Source of the DNA: Alphaproteobacteria bacterium
Lineage (GTDB): Bacteria; Pseudomonadota; Alphaproteobacteria; Sphingomonadales; Sphingomonadaceae
NCBI GenBank assembly: GCA_030430365.1
Contig: JAUIFP010000022.1
Span: 1 to 42,949, forward strand
Length of the DNA stretch: 42,949 nt
Direction of reading: 5' to 3'
This document shows positions 1 to 7,257 of this stretch, in pieces. A program made the translations under genes and the position numbers. The notes beneath the pieces were generated by a model. It was given only the letters and a program-made list of their open reading frames with translations, did not search any database and was not told the DNA's origin. Position 1 is the first letter of the stretch. Each line of letters begins with the position of its first letter.

Positions 1-317
1 TGGAAAACATGATCATGATGGGCGACATCAAGATCCCGAAAGAGGCCATCAGCCGCCAGATCGCGGAATCGGTGGACCTGATCGTGCAGGTGAAGCGTCT
101 GCGCGACGGTTCGCGCCGCACGACCAACATCACCGAAGTGATCGGGATGGAAGGCGACGTGATCGTGACGCAGGAACTGTTCAAGTTCGAATATCTGGAC
201 GAGACCGAGGACGGCAAGATCCTGGGCGAGCACCAGTCTTCCGGCCTGCGCCCCTACACGCTGGAAAAGGCGCGCCAGTTCGGCTTCGACCAGGCGTATC
301 TGGAAGCCTGCCTTTAA
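1..317 (+). CDS. cpaF: CpaF/TadA-type pilus assembly ATPase, C-terminal end (partial)
   Basis: This is the last ~105 residues of a gene that begins upstream of the window; the reading frame enters at base 3. The segment ENMIMMGDIKIP, then AISRQIAESVDLIVQ, RLRDGSRRTTNITEV and GMEGDVIVTQELF is the typical C-terminal part of CpaF (TadA), the hexameric cytoplasmic ATPase that powers Flp/Tad pilus assembly. The tail (SSGLRPYTLEKARQFG) also fits that family. The Walker motifs would lie outside the window. No other Tad gene follows: the next gene is on the opposite strand, so this is probably the 3' end of the pilus operon or an isolated copy. The stop codon lies in a GCCTGCC/GGCAGGC inverted repeat (306-324) that lacks a T tract. 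Confidence 0.9.
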   Translation, partial: ENMIMMGDIKIPKEAISRQIAESVDLIVQVKRLRDGSRRTTNITEVIGMEGDVIVTQELFKFEYLDETEDGKILGEHQSSGLRPYTLEKARQFGFDQAYLEACL

Positions 318-407
318 GGCAGGCGCTCTCAAACGCCGGTCGCGGACCATTCGGTCCGTGTCTGTGTCCTGAAAATCATCCATAAACCCGGCCGCCGATT
401 CCGCGCA

Positions 408-947
408 TCAGCCGCTGGAAAGGCGTTCCCAGTAGCGCAGGAAGCGCCTTTCCAGAGCGGCCTCCTGGGTTGACGCAAAACCGGCAGCGAAACTTTGTGA
501 CCTTCCGCCGATCGCAGCCGCGCCTGCCAGCGCGCGGTCGAGCTGCGCGAGATGCGCCAGAAGCGCGCCATTGTCCGCTTTTTGCTGATTGCCGACATGC
601 TTGCCGTGCCAGAAATGCGGCTTCAGCAGGCCTTCGAATGCGCGCCCCGCAGACTGCCCATCTGTGACCTTCCGCGAGGTGCCCCCTCCCCGCCCCAGCG
701 CGGCATCCCAGGCCGCGGCGAAGCTTTCCCCGCCGCGCCTTCTGCGCAGGCGATAGGCCGTCTCTCGCGCCATGCGAACGCGCCGCGCCGCCAGTGTGAC
801 GCAGCGGGTTTCCGCCAGCGCACCCAGAAAGTCCGCCTGGCGTTTGGGCGTCCAGCCATCGGTTCGGCCGCGCAGCGGAACGGGAAAGAAGGCCGGTACG
901 CGCACATGCCGCGCCCGGCGAAGCGATCGGGGAGGATAAGTCTTCAT
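408..947 (-). CDS. Hypothetical protein, arginine-rich, sphingomonad type
   Basis: A 179-residue basic protein without signal peptide or membrane segment. The middle (GWTPKRQADFLGALAETR, then VTLAARRVRMARETAYRLRR) looks like a helix-turn-helix: a planned-search motif followed by a recognition-like helix, as in small DNA-binding proteins. A stretch with FWHGKHVG and QQKADNGALLAHLAQLDRAL follows. I recall similar uncharacterised proteins in sphingomonads, which is why I accept it over the overlapping open frames. The ATG at 947 gives the full HTH-like region. It is convergent with cpaF and divergent from the MscS gene. The function is unknown; a DNA-binding role is only an inference from the HTH-like segment. 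Confidence 0.65.
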   Translation of the reverse strand: MKTYPPRSLRRARHVRVPAFFPVPLRGRTDGWTPKRQADFLGALAETRCVTLAARRVRMARETAYRLRRRRGGESFAAAWDAALGRGGGTSRKVTDGQSAGRAFEGLLKPHFWHGKHVGNQQKADNGALLAHLAQLDRALAGAAAIGGRSQSFAAGFASTQEAALERRFLRYWERLSSG

Positions 948-1097
948 CTGCGAGGTTAAGGCAGATTTGGCGCGTGTAGGAAAACGGTTTTTTCAAGCGG
1001 GCTTGGGCTGGCTGCCGCGCGCGCCACCGATTAGGGTGCGCCGACCAGATAGTGCAATTGGCAGGCGGCCTGCGGGCGGCCCATCCACCGAGGTAGC

Positions 1098-1940
1098 ATG
1101 ACCGAATTCGTCCGATCGCAGATTTACAATCCCGACATCACGGCTTCGGCCGGGTTGCTGCTGTTCCTGCTCGCCCTGTGGCTGCTTGCCGGGCGGTGGA
1201 TCAAATCGCGCGACAATCTGCCTGACGTGGTGGTGCGCAGATGGACGGCCAATGTCCGCAATCTGCTGCTGATCGTTGCCCTGATCGGGCTGATCATGAT
1301 CTGGGCCCCGCAATTGCGTACCTTCGCCCTGTCCCTGACCGCCGTGGCCATTGCGCTGGTGGTGGCGACGAAGGAACTGATCCTGTGCCTTTCCGGCTCC
1401 GCGCTGCGCACTTTTACCCGCGCCTATTCCGTGGGCGACTATGTGCATGTCGGTGCCACCCGCGGCGAAGTGATCGATTACAACCTGCTGGCCACCAGGC
1501 TGAACGAGCTGGAACAGCGCGATGGTTCCTTCGTCCCCACGGGGCGCAAGATCGTGCTGCCGCACAGCATGTTGTTTGGCGGAGCCGTGAGGGCCCAAAG
1601 CCAGATCGAGGGGCGAGTTCCGCATTGCTTCCGCCTGACTTTCGAACCCAACCGGAACCTCTTTTCGGAGCAGGCAAAGCTGCAGGAGATTGCGGATGCG
1701 GCGCAGAAATCCGTCGAGGAAGCGGCGGCCGCCCCCAAGAAGAAGCGCACCGCCAAACCGGTGGCACCCCCGGCCCTGATCCAGTTCGGCACCAGCGAGA
1801 TCGGCAAATACCGGATCGACGTTACCGCCACTGCCGTGCCCGAACTCGTGATCGAAACGGAAAATGCGATCGCCTGCGCCATCGGGGACCATGTGCACCG
1901 GATGGAAATTACGGCCCCGAAAGGCACCAATCCCCAATAG
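1098..1940 (+). CDS. MscS-like mechanosensitive channel family protein
   Basis: A 280-residue inner-membrane protein with three predicted transmembrane segments: about residues 15-32, 51-70 and 74-95. The third is followed by ALRTFTRAYSVGDYVHVGATRGEVIDYNLLATRL, the typical MscS beta-domain entry in which GDYV and GEVIDYN form the first strands. The C-terminal cytoplasmic part carries an Ala/Lys-rich linker (about 206-220, AAAAPKKKRTAKP). MscS channels release solutes under hypo-osmotic stress, but many small homologues have unknown gating and ion preference. The start is ATG at 1098 after a GAGGT ribosome site. A strong hairpin follows the stop codon. The neighbouring small lipoprotein is convergent, so the gene appears monocistronic. 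Confidence 0.8.
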   Translation: MTEFVRSQIYNPDITASAGLLLFLLALWLLAGRWIKSRDNLPDVVVRRWTANVRNLLLIVALIGLIMIWAPQLRTFALSLTAVAIALVVATKELILCLSGSALRTFTRAYSVGDYVHVGATRGEVIDYNLLATRLNELEQRDGSFVPTGRKIVLPHSMLFGGAVRAQSQIEGRVPHCFRLTFEPNRNLFSEQAKLQEIADAAQKSVEEAAAAPKKKRTAKPVAPPALIQFGTSEIGKYRIDVTATAVPELVIETENAIACAIGDHVHRMEITAPKGTNPQ

Positions 1941-1967
1941 GGCTGACCCCGCAAGCCGACACGAAAA

Positions 1968-1997
1968 GGGCGCGCAAAGCTCATGCCTTGCGCGCCC
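1968..1997. terminator. Bidirectional intrinsic terminator between MscS and lipoprotein genes
   Basis: A perfect 10-bp stem (GGGCGCGCAA at 1968-1977 paired with TTGCGCGCCC at 1988-1997) with a 10-nt loop lies between two convergent genes. On the minus strand it is followed by TTTTCG, on the plus strand by CGTTTC, so the better U tract serves the lipoprotein transcript. Confidence 0.75.
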
Positions 1998-2025
1998 CGT
2001 TTCGGCCTCCGTGGGGGGAGGTCGA

Positions 2026-2253
2026 TTACATCACTTCGGTGTCGTCAGCCGGAACTTCCTCGACCGTTTCCATAGCCGGTTCGGCGACGTCGGTGGCGAC
2101 TTCGTCGGTAGCCGCAGGAACTTCCGCGACTTCGGCAGGAGCTTCGGCAGCCATTTCGGCTTCCGGATTTGCAGCTTCTGCAGTTTCGCCCTGGCAAGCA
2201 GCCAGCGCGAAAGAAGCCGAAGCCAGTGCGACGAGCAATGCAGTCTTTTTCAT
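2026..2253 (-). CDS. Small acidic, alanine-rich lipoprotein
   Basis: Starts at ATG 2253 (MKKTALLVALASAS...), preceded by GGAAACG; an in-frame ATG at 2283 would add ten residues before the Lys-Lys n-region and is unlikely. The 75-residue product has a lipoprotein signal with lipobox LAAC (Cys about 20), so it should be lipidated and anchored to a membrane. The mature part is almost only Ala, Glu, Val, Pro, Thr and Asp (EVAEVPAATDEVATDVAEP), with no Lys or Arg, so it is very acidic and probably disordered. It may act as a periplasmic spacer or charged tether, but nothing in the sequence fixes a function. It is convergent with the MscS gene and divergent from the TonB receptor. Confidence 0.75.
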   Translation of the reverse strand: MKKTALLVALASASFALAACQGETAEAANPEAEMAAEAPAEVAEVPAATDEVATDVAEPAMETVEEVPADDTEVM

Positions 2254-2449
2254 TTTCGTTTCCTGAAAATGCCCAACATCCATGATTGGCCGGGCGCGCG
2301 GGCCGCTACGCCTCGTTTTATCGATTGTCTATCGAAATGTTTGGGGCCTCTGCTTTTTTGCCTTCCGGACCTCCTTGCCCAGCGCGGCCCGCGTTGACAT
2401 CCACCCGGGCGCCATGCACGTTGATAGCTTGCTAGCGAGGGGAAGCAGG

Positions 2450-4387
2450 GTGGCAATCAATTTTCGCTGGCATGGCCTTGCCTCCCTTGCTGCACTCGCC
2501 CTAGCCCCGGCTCAGGCGGCTGCGCAAGGCGTTGACGACAACGCCGTGGCCAGCGCCAGCGACGCATTCGGCATCTCGGTCGGCAATGAAAGCATCGGGA
2601 TCTACAGTTCGGGCGATGTCCGCGGCTTCGACCCGGTCGATGCCGGCAACACCCGGATCGAGGGCCTGTATTATGCGCCGATCGACAGCCTGCCATCTCG
2701 CCTGTTGCGCGGAAGCACCGTGCGCGTGGGTATCGCGGCGCAGGGTTATTCCTTTCCCGCGCCGACGGGCATTATCGACTATCAATTGAATATCAGCGGC
2801 GAGAGCGACCAGCTCGCGCTCAGCTTCGAGCGGGCACAGTTCGGATCGCTAGTGGCCAATGCCGAGTTGCAGCTCAGATTGAGCGACCAACTGGGAGCCT
2901 ATGCCGGCGGTGAATACCGATCGCAGAACCGCCATGAAGGCGGCGACTTTCTGAGGTATAATTTCGCCGGCGGGCTGGTCTGGCGCCCCTATGCCGGTGC
3001 CAGCATAACCGGCTTCGGCGGAACTACCCGCACCTATGACGACGAAACGCCGCCATCTATCTTCCCCGGCGGGGCCTATCTGCCGCCGCAAATCGAACGC
3101 GGCCCGGCCATCGGCCAGAGCTGGTCCGACAGGGACAGTCGCAACACCATATTCGGCGCGGTGACCAAGCTGCCACTGGGGCCCTGGCTGGTTGAGGTCG
3201 GGACATTCCATGCCGTGCGCAACACGCCGCTGACTTTCACGGATCTGTTCGCCGGGATGCGCCCCGACGGCACCACCCCGAACCGGGTGATCATTGCGGA
3301 TGCGGACAATCGCGACCGCATGCTGTCGGGCGAACTGCGCGTGACGCGGACATTCGGCAGCACCGATCTGGCCCACCGGATCACGGTGAGCTTGCGCGGG
3401 CGGCATGGCGAAAGGCGGTTCGGCGGTGCGCAGCGTATCCCGCTGGGCGAGAGCAGCCTGCATTTCGCCGATGAGCGGCCGCAGCCGGTTTTCGCGTTCG
3501 GCCCTCAAGACCAGGACGAAGTGAGACAGGCCAATTTGGGCATCAGCTATTCCTTGACCCGCCCGGAGCGCTTCTCCCTCGATATCGCGCTCTCCGCCGG
3601 CCGCTATCGCAAGACGGTCGATTTCGCCGGAGCATCGTCTTCGGCCACCACGCGCGACGATCCGATTACCGGCAGTGTTACCGGTACCTACAGCTTCACG
3701 CCGCGGCTCGCCGTCTATGGCGGCTATGTCCGCGGCTTCGAAGAAGTGCCGGTTGCACCGTCGAGCGCAGTCAACAGAGGCACTGCCCCGCCGGCCATCC
3801 GCACCAAGCAGGCGGATATCGGCATCCGCTATGCTTTGACGCCGGAAATGAGCCTGGTGACCGGCGTCTTTTCGATCACCAAACCCTATTACAATGTCGA
3901 TGGCGCCTCTTTCTACCGCGAGCTCGGCAATTCCAGCAGCCGGGGACTGGAAGTCTCGCTGGCCGGCAGCCTGAAGCCGGGCCTGACCTTCGTGCTCGGC
4001 CATGTCTCGCTCGATGCGAAGATCACCGGCGAACTGGTGGATGACGGCACGATCGGCCCCCGCCCCATCTCCAGCATCCGCCGGCGCAGTGCGCTCAATC
4101 TCGACTGGCGGCTGGAAGACGGGCTGAGCCCCGTTTCCTTCGATCTGAGCGTGGAGAGCCTCTCCCCGCGCGTTGCCAATGCCAGCAACACCCTCTCCGC
4201 CCCGGCGCGCGAAGTTATCGATCTGGGCATGCGCTATCGCTTCGAAGTGGGGCCGGCGCGCGCATTGCTGCGCCTGGAACTTGCCAATGTGCTGGACGAT
4301 TACGGCTGGCTGGTCTTCTCCAACGGCGCCTTCATGTATTCGCAAGGGCGGCGCGTGCTGGCGGAACTGCGGCTGGACCTGCCATGA
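2450..4387 (+). CDS. TonB-dependent receptor-like outer-membrane protein
   Basis: I choose GTG at 2450 because GAGGGG lies 8-13 bases before it and because it gives a clean signal peptide (residues 1-26, ending in PAQAAAQ). The open frame extends upstream to 2282, but that extension is not signal-like. The 645-residue mature region is rich in alternating aromatic beta strands typical of a 22-strand barrel, and segments such as YGGYVRGFEE, RTKQADIGIRY, LTPEMSLVTGVFSI and SRGLEVSLAGSLKPGLTF match the C-terminal half of TonB receptors. The plug region is short and lacks the usual VTA.R TonB box; it instead has IGIYSSGDVRGFDPVDAGNTRIEG. The last residue is Pro, not the usual Phe/Trp. The ligand is unknown. 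It is divergent from the lipoprotein gene. Confidence 0.8.
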   Translation: MAINFRWHGLASLAALALAPAQAAAQGVDDNAVASASDAFGISVGNESIGIYSSGDVRGFDPVDAGNTRIEGLYYAPIDSLPSRLLRGSTVRVGIAAQGYSFPAPTGIIDYQLNISGESDQLALSFERAQFGSLVANAELQLRLSDQLGAYAGGEYRSQNRHEGGDFLRYNFAGGLVWRPYAGASITGFGGTTRTYDDETPPSIFPGGAYLPPQIERGPAIGQSWSDRDSRNTIFGAVTKLPLGPWLVEVGTFHAVRNTPLTFTDLFAGMRPDGTTPNRVIIADADNRDRMLSGELRVTRTFGSTDLAHRITVSLRGRHGERRFGGAQRIPLGESSLHFADERPQPVFAFGPQDQDEVRQANLGISYSLTRPERFSLDIALSAGRYRKTVDFAGASSSATTRDDPITGSVTGTYSFTPRLAVYGGYVRGFEEVPVAPSSAVNRGTAPPAIRTKQADIGIRYALTPEMSLVTGVFSITKPYYNVDGASFYRELGNSSSRGLEVSLAGSLKPGLTFVLGHVSLDAKITGELVDDGTIGPRPISSIRRRSALNLDWRLEDGLSPVSFDLSVESLSPRVANASNTLSAPAREVIDLGMRYRFEVGPARALLRLELANVLDDYGWLVFSNGAFMYSQGRRVLAELRLDLP

Positions 4388-4412
4388 TCCGAGCCACCGC
4401 ATCCGGCGGCGA

Positions 4413-4652
4413 TCACATATCCGGCTGCGCCCAGCCGGTGATCCCCATCATCAGCAGCGTCAGGCCGATCAGCGCGCAGATGAAGAATATCTTCGTCCAG
4501 GGCACCCAGCCCACCCGGTCGATATCGCGCCTTTTCGTGCGCCGCTGCTCCGCCCAGAAGGCGATCAGCGCGCCCAGCAGCAGCAGGCCGCCCCACAGGG
4601 CCGACAGCGTGGCGTCGCTGGCAAAGCGGATGGCGTCGGGCTCATGCAGCAT
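4413..4652 (-). CDS. Small two-helix membrane protein
   Basis: A 79-residue protein with two hydrophobic helices, at about residues 18-35 (LSALWGGLLLLGALIAFW) and 53-72 (KIFFICALIGLTLLMMG), separated by a basic loop (EQRRTKRRDIDRV). By the positive-inside rule the loop faces the cytoplasm and both ends face the periplasm. It ends 25 bases from the end of the convergent TonB receptor gene. I do not recognise a named family. The composition, hydrophobic pattern and lack of a competing frame support a real gene. Confidence 0.6.
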   Translation of the reverse strand: MLHEPDAIRFASDATLSALWGGLLLLGALIAFWAEQRRTKRRDIDRVGWVPWTKIFFICALIGLTLLMMGITGWAQPDM

Positions 4653-4714
4653 CGTGCGGCGCGATATGGCTACGCAGCCGCTTCATCGCAATGCTTGATC
4701 GCCCTGCCTGACGA

Positions 4715-4753
4715 CGATGCCTGACCACGATGCTTGATCACGATGCTTGATCA
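4715..4753. repeat. 13-bp tandem repeat (three units) upstream of the EamA gene
   Basis: Three contiguous 13-bp units, CGATGCCTGACCA, CGATGCTTGATCA and CGATGCTTGATCA, with a degenerate copy (GCAATGCTTGATC) at about 4689-4701. The array ends 27 bases before the EamA start codon, so it lies in its leader or promoter. Confidence 0.7.
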
Positions 4754-4780
4754 CTGGCCAAAGCCCCCTAAAGCGGCGCC

Positions 4781-5683
4781 ATGAATGCTGCAGCGCACCA
4801 AGCCAGGCCCTTGCTGGCCCTGGTTATCCGCATCGGGGGCGTGGCTGCGCTGGCCACGATGGCGGCGCTGGTCAAACTGGAATCCGAACGCGGCGTGCAT
4901 CTGGCGGAGATCATCTTCTGGCGCCAGGGCCTGACCATTCCGATGGTGCTGGCCTGGGTGATGGCCACCAGCAGTGTTTCCGTGCTGAAGACCAAGCGCC
5001 CCTGGACCCATGCCAAGCGCGGAATCTACGGCTCGGGCGGAATGGTGCTGAACTTCCTGGCGGTCACCATGCTGCCCCTGGCCGAAGCGACGACGTTCTC
5101 CTTCACCGCGCCGATCTTCGCCGTGGTGCTTTCCGCCCTGCTGCTGCACGAACGGGTCGGCCCCTATCGCTGGGCGGCGGTGCTTCTGGGCTTCGTGGGC
5201 ATTCTGATCATCGCGAGGCCCGGCGGCGCGGATATCGCCATGCTGGGTGCGGGTATCGCGCTGAGCGGCGCCTTCATGGTCGCACTGATTTCGATCCAGG
5301 TGGCCGATCTGGGCCGCACCGACAAGCCGATCGCAATCGTCTTCTGGTTCGCGGCGACCACCACCCCGATCGCGGCACTGTTCCTGCCCTTCGTGATGAC
5401 CCGGCACAGCGCGACGGACTGGCTGATCCTGATGGCGATCGGCGTGATCGGCGGGCTCGGCCAGCTGTTGTTCACCGCCAGTCTGCGATTCGGCACGGTG
5501 GCGAGCGTAATTGTGATGGATTATTCATCGCTGATATGGGCAACGCTCTATGGTTGGATTATCTGGGATCGGCTTCCACCGGGATCCACCTGGCTCGGGG
5601 CGCCTCTGATCGTCGCGGCGGGCATCACCATCGCCTGGCGGGAGCACCGGCTTTCACGGCCCGTCAGAGTCGCTTCGGACTGA
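4781..5683 (+). CDS. DMT-superfamily transporter (EamA domain)
   Basis: A 300-residue polytopic protein with about ten hydrophobic helices arranged as two EamA repeats. Typical landmarks are AEIIFWRQGLTIPMVL in the first repeat, ATTFSFTAPIFAVVLSALLLHERV (end of repeat one) and GFVGILIIARPG. The second repeat runs from about residue 155 and ends VASVIVMDYSSLIWATLYGWIIWDRLP. The family contains inner-membrane metabolite exporters for amino acids, nucleosides or small organic molecules; the substrate here cannot be told. The start is ATG 4781 after a short tandem-repeat leader. The downstream entericidin gene, 68 bases away, probably has its own promoter. Confidence 0.85.
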   Translation: MNAAAHQARPLLALVIRIGGVAALATMAALVKLESERGVHLAEIIFWRQGLTIPMVLAWVMATSSVSVLKTKRPWTHAKRGIYGSGGMVLNFLAVTMLPLAEATTFSFTAPIFAVVLSALLLHERVGPYRWAAVLLGFVGILIIARPGGADIAMLGAGIALSGAFMVALISIQVADLGRTDKPIAIVFWFAATTTPIAALFLPFVMTRHSATDWLILMAIGVIGGLGQLLFTASLRFGTVASVIVMDYSSLIWATLYGWIIWDRLPPGSTWLGAPLIVAAGITIAWREHRLSRPVRVASD

Positions 5684-5684
5684 C

Positions 5685-5709
5685 GGAACCGGGGCGCAGG
5701 GAATGTGTT
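5685..5709 (+). promoter_or_regulatory. Candidate EcfG (general stress sigma) promoter
   Basis: GGAAC at 5685-5689 is followed after 16 bases by TGTT at 5706-5709. The alphaproteobacterial EcfG consensus, from general knowledge, is GGAAC-N16/17-CGTT, so only the first base of the -10 element differs. The site is 43 bases upstream of the entericidin start codon, giving a leader of ordinary length. Near matches occur by chance in a window this size. Confidence 0.5.
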
Positions 5710-5751
5710 TTGAATCCACCGTCCGGATAAGGACAAGATAAGGAAAGTACG

Positions 5752-5886
5752 ATGGTTCGCAAATTGGTACTGGCAGTCGGCCTGGGCGCTCTGGCTTTCA
5801 CCGTTTCGGCGTGCAACACGGTCAAGGGCCTCGGCAACGACATTGAATCGGTCGGCGAGGCCGGTGAAGAGGCGATCAACTCCTGA
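5752..5886 (+). CDS. Entericidin A/B-family small lipoprotein
   Basis: A 44-residue gene found by eye: ATG 5752 preceded by AAGGAAAG, stop TGA 5884-5886. The product starts MVRKLVLAVGLGALAFTVSAC; the lipobox VSAC puts the lipidated Cys at residue 21. The mature part NTVKGLGNDIESVGEAGEE has the N-T-V-x-G-x-G-x-D pattern of entericidins. The family was first described in enterobacteria as a toxin-antitoxin-like lipoprotein pair, but in alphaproteobacteria single copies are common and usually treated as stress-responsive envelope lipoproteins. No second copy is adjacent. It is convergent with the DUF938 gene, 16 bases away. A candidate EcfG promoter lies upstream. Confidence 0.85.
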   Translation: MVRKLVLAVGLGALAFTVSACNTVKGLGNDIESVGEAGEEAINS

Positions 5887-5902
5887 TCGCGCCCTTCGTT
5901 CT

Positions 5903-6496
5903 TCACATCTTTCGATAGACAAGTGTGAGATTGTTGGCGGGCATTTCCGCCCGCCGCATTCTCTTCAAACCGTTCTTTTCGGCCAGCGCGTCGACATCCT
6001 CGATCCGGCGAATGCCCCAGGCCTGGTTGCGCTGCTGAAGGCTGCGGTCGAACGCCAGATTGGATTCCGCCGGCTCCACCGCATCTTCGAAATACGGGCC
6101 GTAGAGAACCAGCGGCGCGCCTTGCGGCAATAGCCGCCCGGCCGCTGCAAACAGGCCCTCGCTCGCTTCCCACGGGCTGATATGGATCATGTTGATGCAC
6201 AGCATCGCATCGGCTGCGCTTACCGGCCAGTCGCTCGACGCGGCATCCAGCAGCAGCGGCTCCAGCACATTGCCCAGCCCCTCTTCCTCGCGCCATGCGG
6301 CGATCGAGGCGAGCGCGGTCTCATCCGGATCGGTCGGCTGCCATTGCAGCGCGGGGAACGCGCGGGCGAAATGGACCGCATGTTCGCCCGTGCCGCTGGC
6401 GATTTCCAGCACGAGCCCGCTTTCGGGCAATTCGCTTTCCAGGATTTCGGCGATGGGCTGGCGGTTGCGCAGCGCGGGGGGAGCCGACTGTTTCAT
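5903..6496 (-). CDS. DUF938-family SAM-dependent methyltransferase
   Basis: A 197-residue soluble protein. Motif I of class I methyltransferases is clear at about residues 28-40 (LVLEIASGTGEHAVHFA), followed by an acidic motif II (WQPTDPDETALASI) and a motif IV-like AMLCINMIHISPWEA. The middle LYGPYFEDAVEPAESNLAFDRSLQQRNQAWGIRRIEDV is characteristic of the DUF938 family, whose substrate is unknown. The start ATG overlaps the stop of the upstream NAD(P)H-binding gene by 4 bases (6493-6496), so the two are translationally coupled and part of the dgt operon. Confidence 0.85.
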   Translation of the reverse strand: MKQSAPPALRNRQPIAEILESELPESGLVLEIASGTGEHAVHFARAFPALQWQPTDPDETALASIAAWREEEGLGNVLEPLLLDAASSDWPVSAADAMLCINMIHISPWEASEGLFAAAGRLLPQGAPLVLYGPYFEDAVEPAESNLAFDRSLQQRNQAWGIRRIEDVDALAEKNGLKRMRRAEMPANNLTLVYRKM

Positions 6497-7257
6497 CGCA
6501 GCAGCGGCTCTTCGAAACGGTGCGCTGCGCGCTTCAGCGAGTCATGATCGTGCACAAAACGTCCTCCGGCTTTTTCACGGGCCAAGCCTAGAATGGCCCT
6601 GGCCAGCGTGGCAGCCGAAATCGACCGAAAACGCCGATTGCTTCCTTGGAGGAACAGGTCGGCAAGCGGGCTGAACAGCCGACCCAGCCCCTCTGCCGGC
6701 CGCAGATCGTCATGCCGGATCCCCCGGATGATGCCGGGGCGCAATATGTCCAGCCGCTTGAAGCGCATCTTCGCCAGTGCCGCCTCAACCTCGCCCTTCA
6801 CCTGGAGGTAAAGCGTCTTGCCCAGCGGATTGGCACCGGCGGAAGAGATGAAGATGAAGTGCCACGCCCCCGCTTCCTTGGCCGCTTCGGCGACCTGCAG
6901 AACCAGCTTTTCGTCCACGGCACGGAACGCCTTTTCATCCTGGCCCGCCTTGGCCCAGGTGGTGCCCAGCGCACAGATCATCACTTCGGGGCGGGTCGCC
7001 GCCAGCGCTTCGCCCCACAGATCGGTTTCGGCCAGGCGCATCTGCATGCGCACGCCGTGCGGCAGCGGAACCTCTCGCCGGGACAGCGCGACAAGATCGA
7101 AATCCTCGCGCCCGATCAGCTCCTGCATCACGGCGCGGCCCACCAGCCCCGTCGAACCGACCATGCCCAGATGAACGGGTTCGCGTGGTGGCGGCGGATT
7201 GGCCTGTTCCTTCCCGCCTTTGCGGGTTGCGGCCTGCTTTGACATCGCGGCACTCAT
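6493..7257 (-). CDS. NAD(P)H-binding oxidoreductase, atypical SDR (HTATIP2/TIP30-like)
   Basis: A 254-residue protein with an N-terminal polar extension of about 28 residues, then the Rossmann glycine motif GMVGSTGLVGRAV (GxxGxxG) and a strand-turn with VALSRREV. Further landmarks are MICALGTTWAKAGQDEKAFRAVD, HFIFISSAGANP, LYLQVKGEVEAAL and ILRPGIIRG, which match the atypical SDR group that contains eukaryotic HTATIP2/TIP30 and bacterial NAD(P)H-binding proteins. The SSAGA and YLQVKG segments take the place of the Ser and YxxxK catalytic sites. Physiological substrate unknown. It overlaps dgt upstream and the DUF938 gene downstream by 4 bases each, so it is the middle gene of a tight operon. 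Confidence 0.8.
   Translation of the reverse strand: MSAAMSKQAATRKGGKEQANPPPPREPVHLGMVGSTGLVGRAVMQELIGREDFDLVALSRREVPLPHGVRMQMRLAETDLWGEALAATRPEVMICALGTTWAKAGQDEKAFRAVDEKLVLQVAEAAKEAGAWHFIFISSAGANPLGKTLYLQVKGEVEAALAKMRFKRLDILRPGIIRGIRHDDLRPAEGLGRLFSPLADLFLQGSNRRFRSISAATLARAILGLAREKAGGRFVHDHDSLKRAAHRFEEPLLR

Noticed and set aside
993-1937. 314-codon minus-strand frame
   Set aside because: Antisense to the MscS-like gene, which has clear membrane helices and a family beta domain.
2849-4402. 517-codon open frame on the minus strand
   Set aside because: Antisense to the TonB receptor; translated sequence shows no family motif, and high G+C DNA yields long antisense frames.
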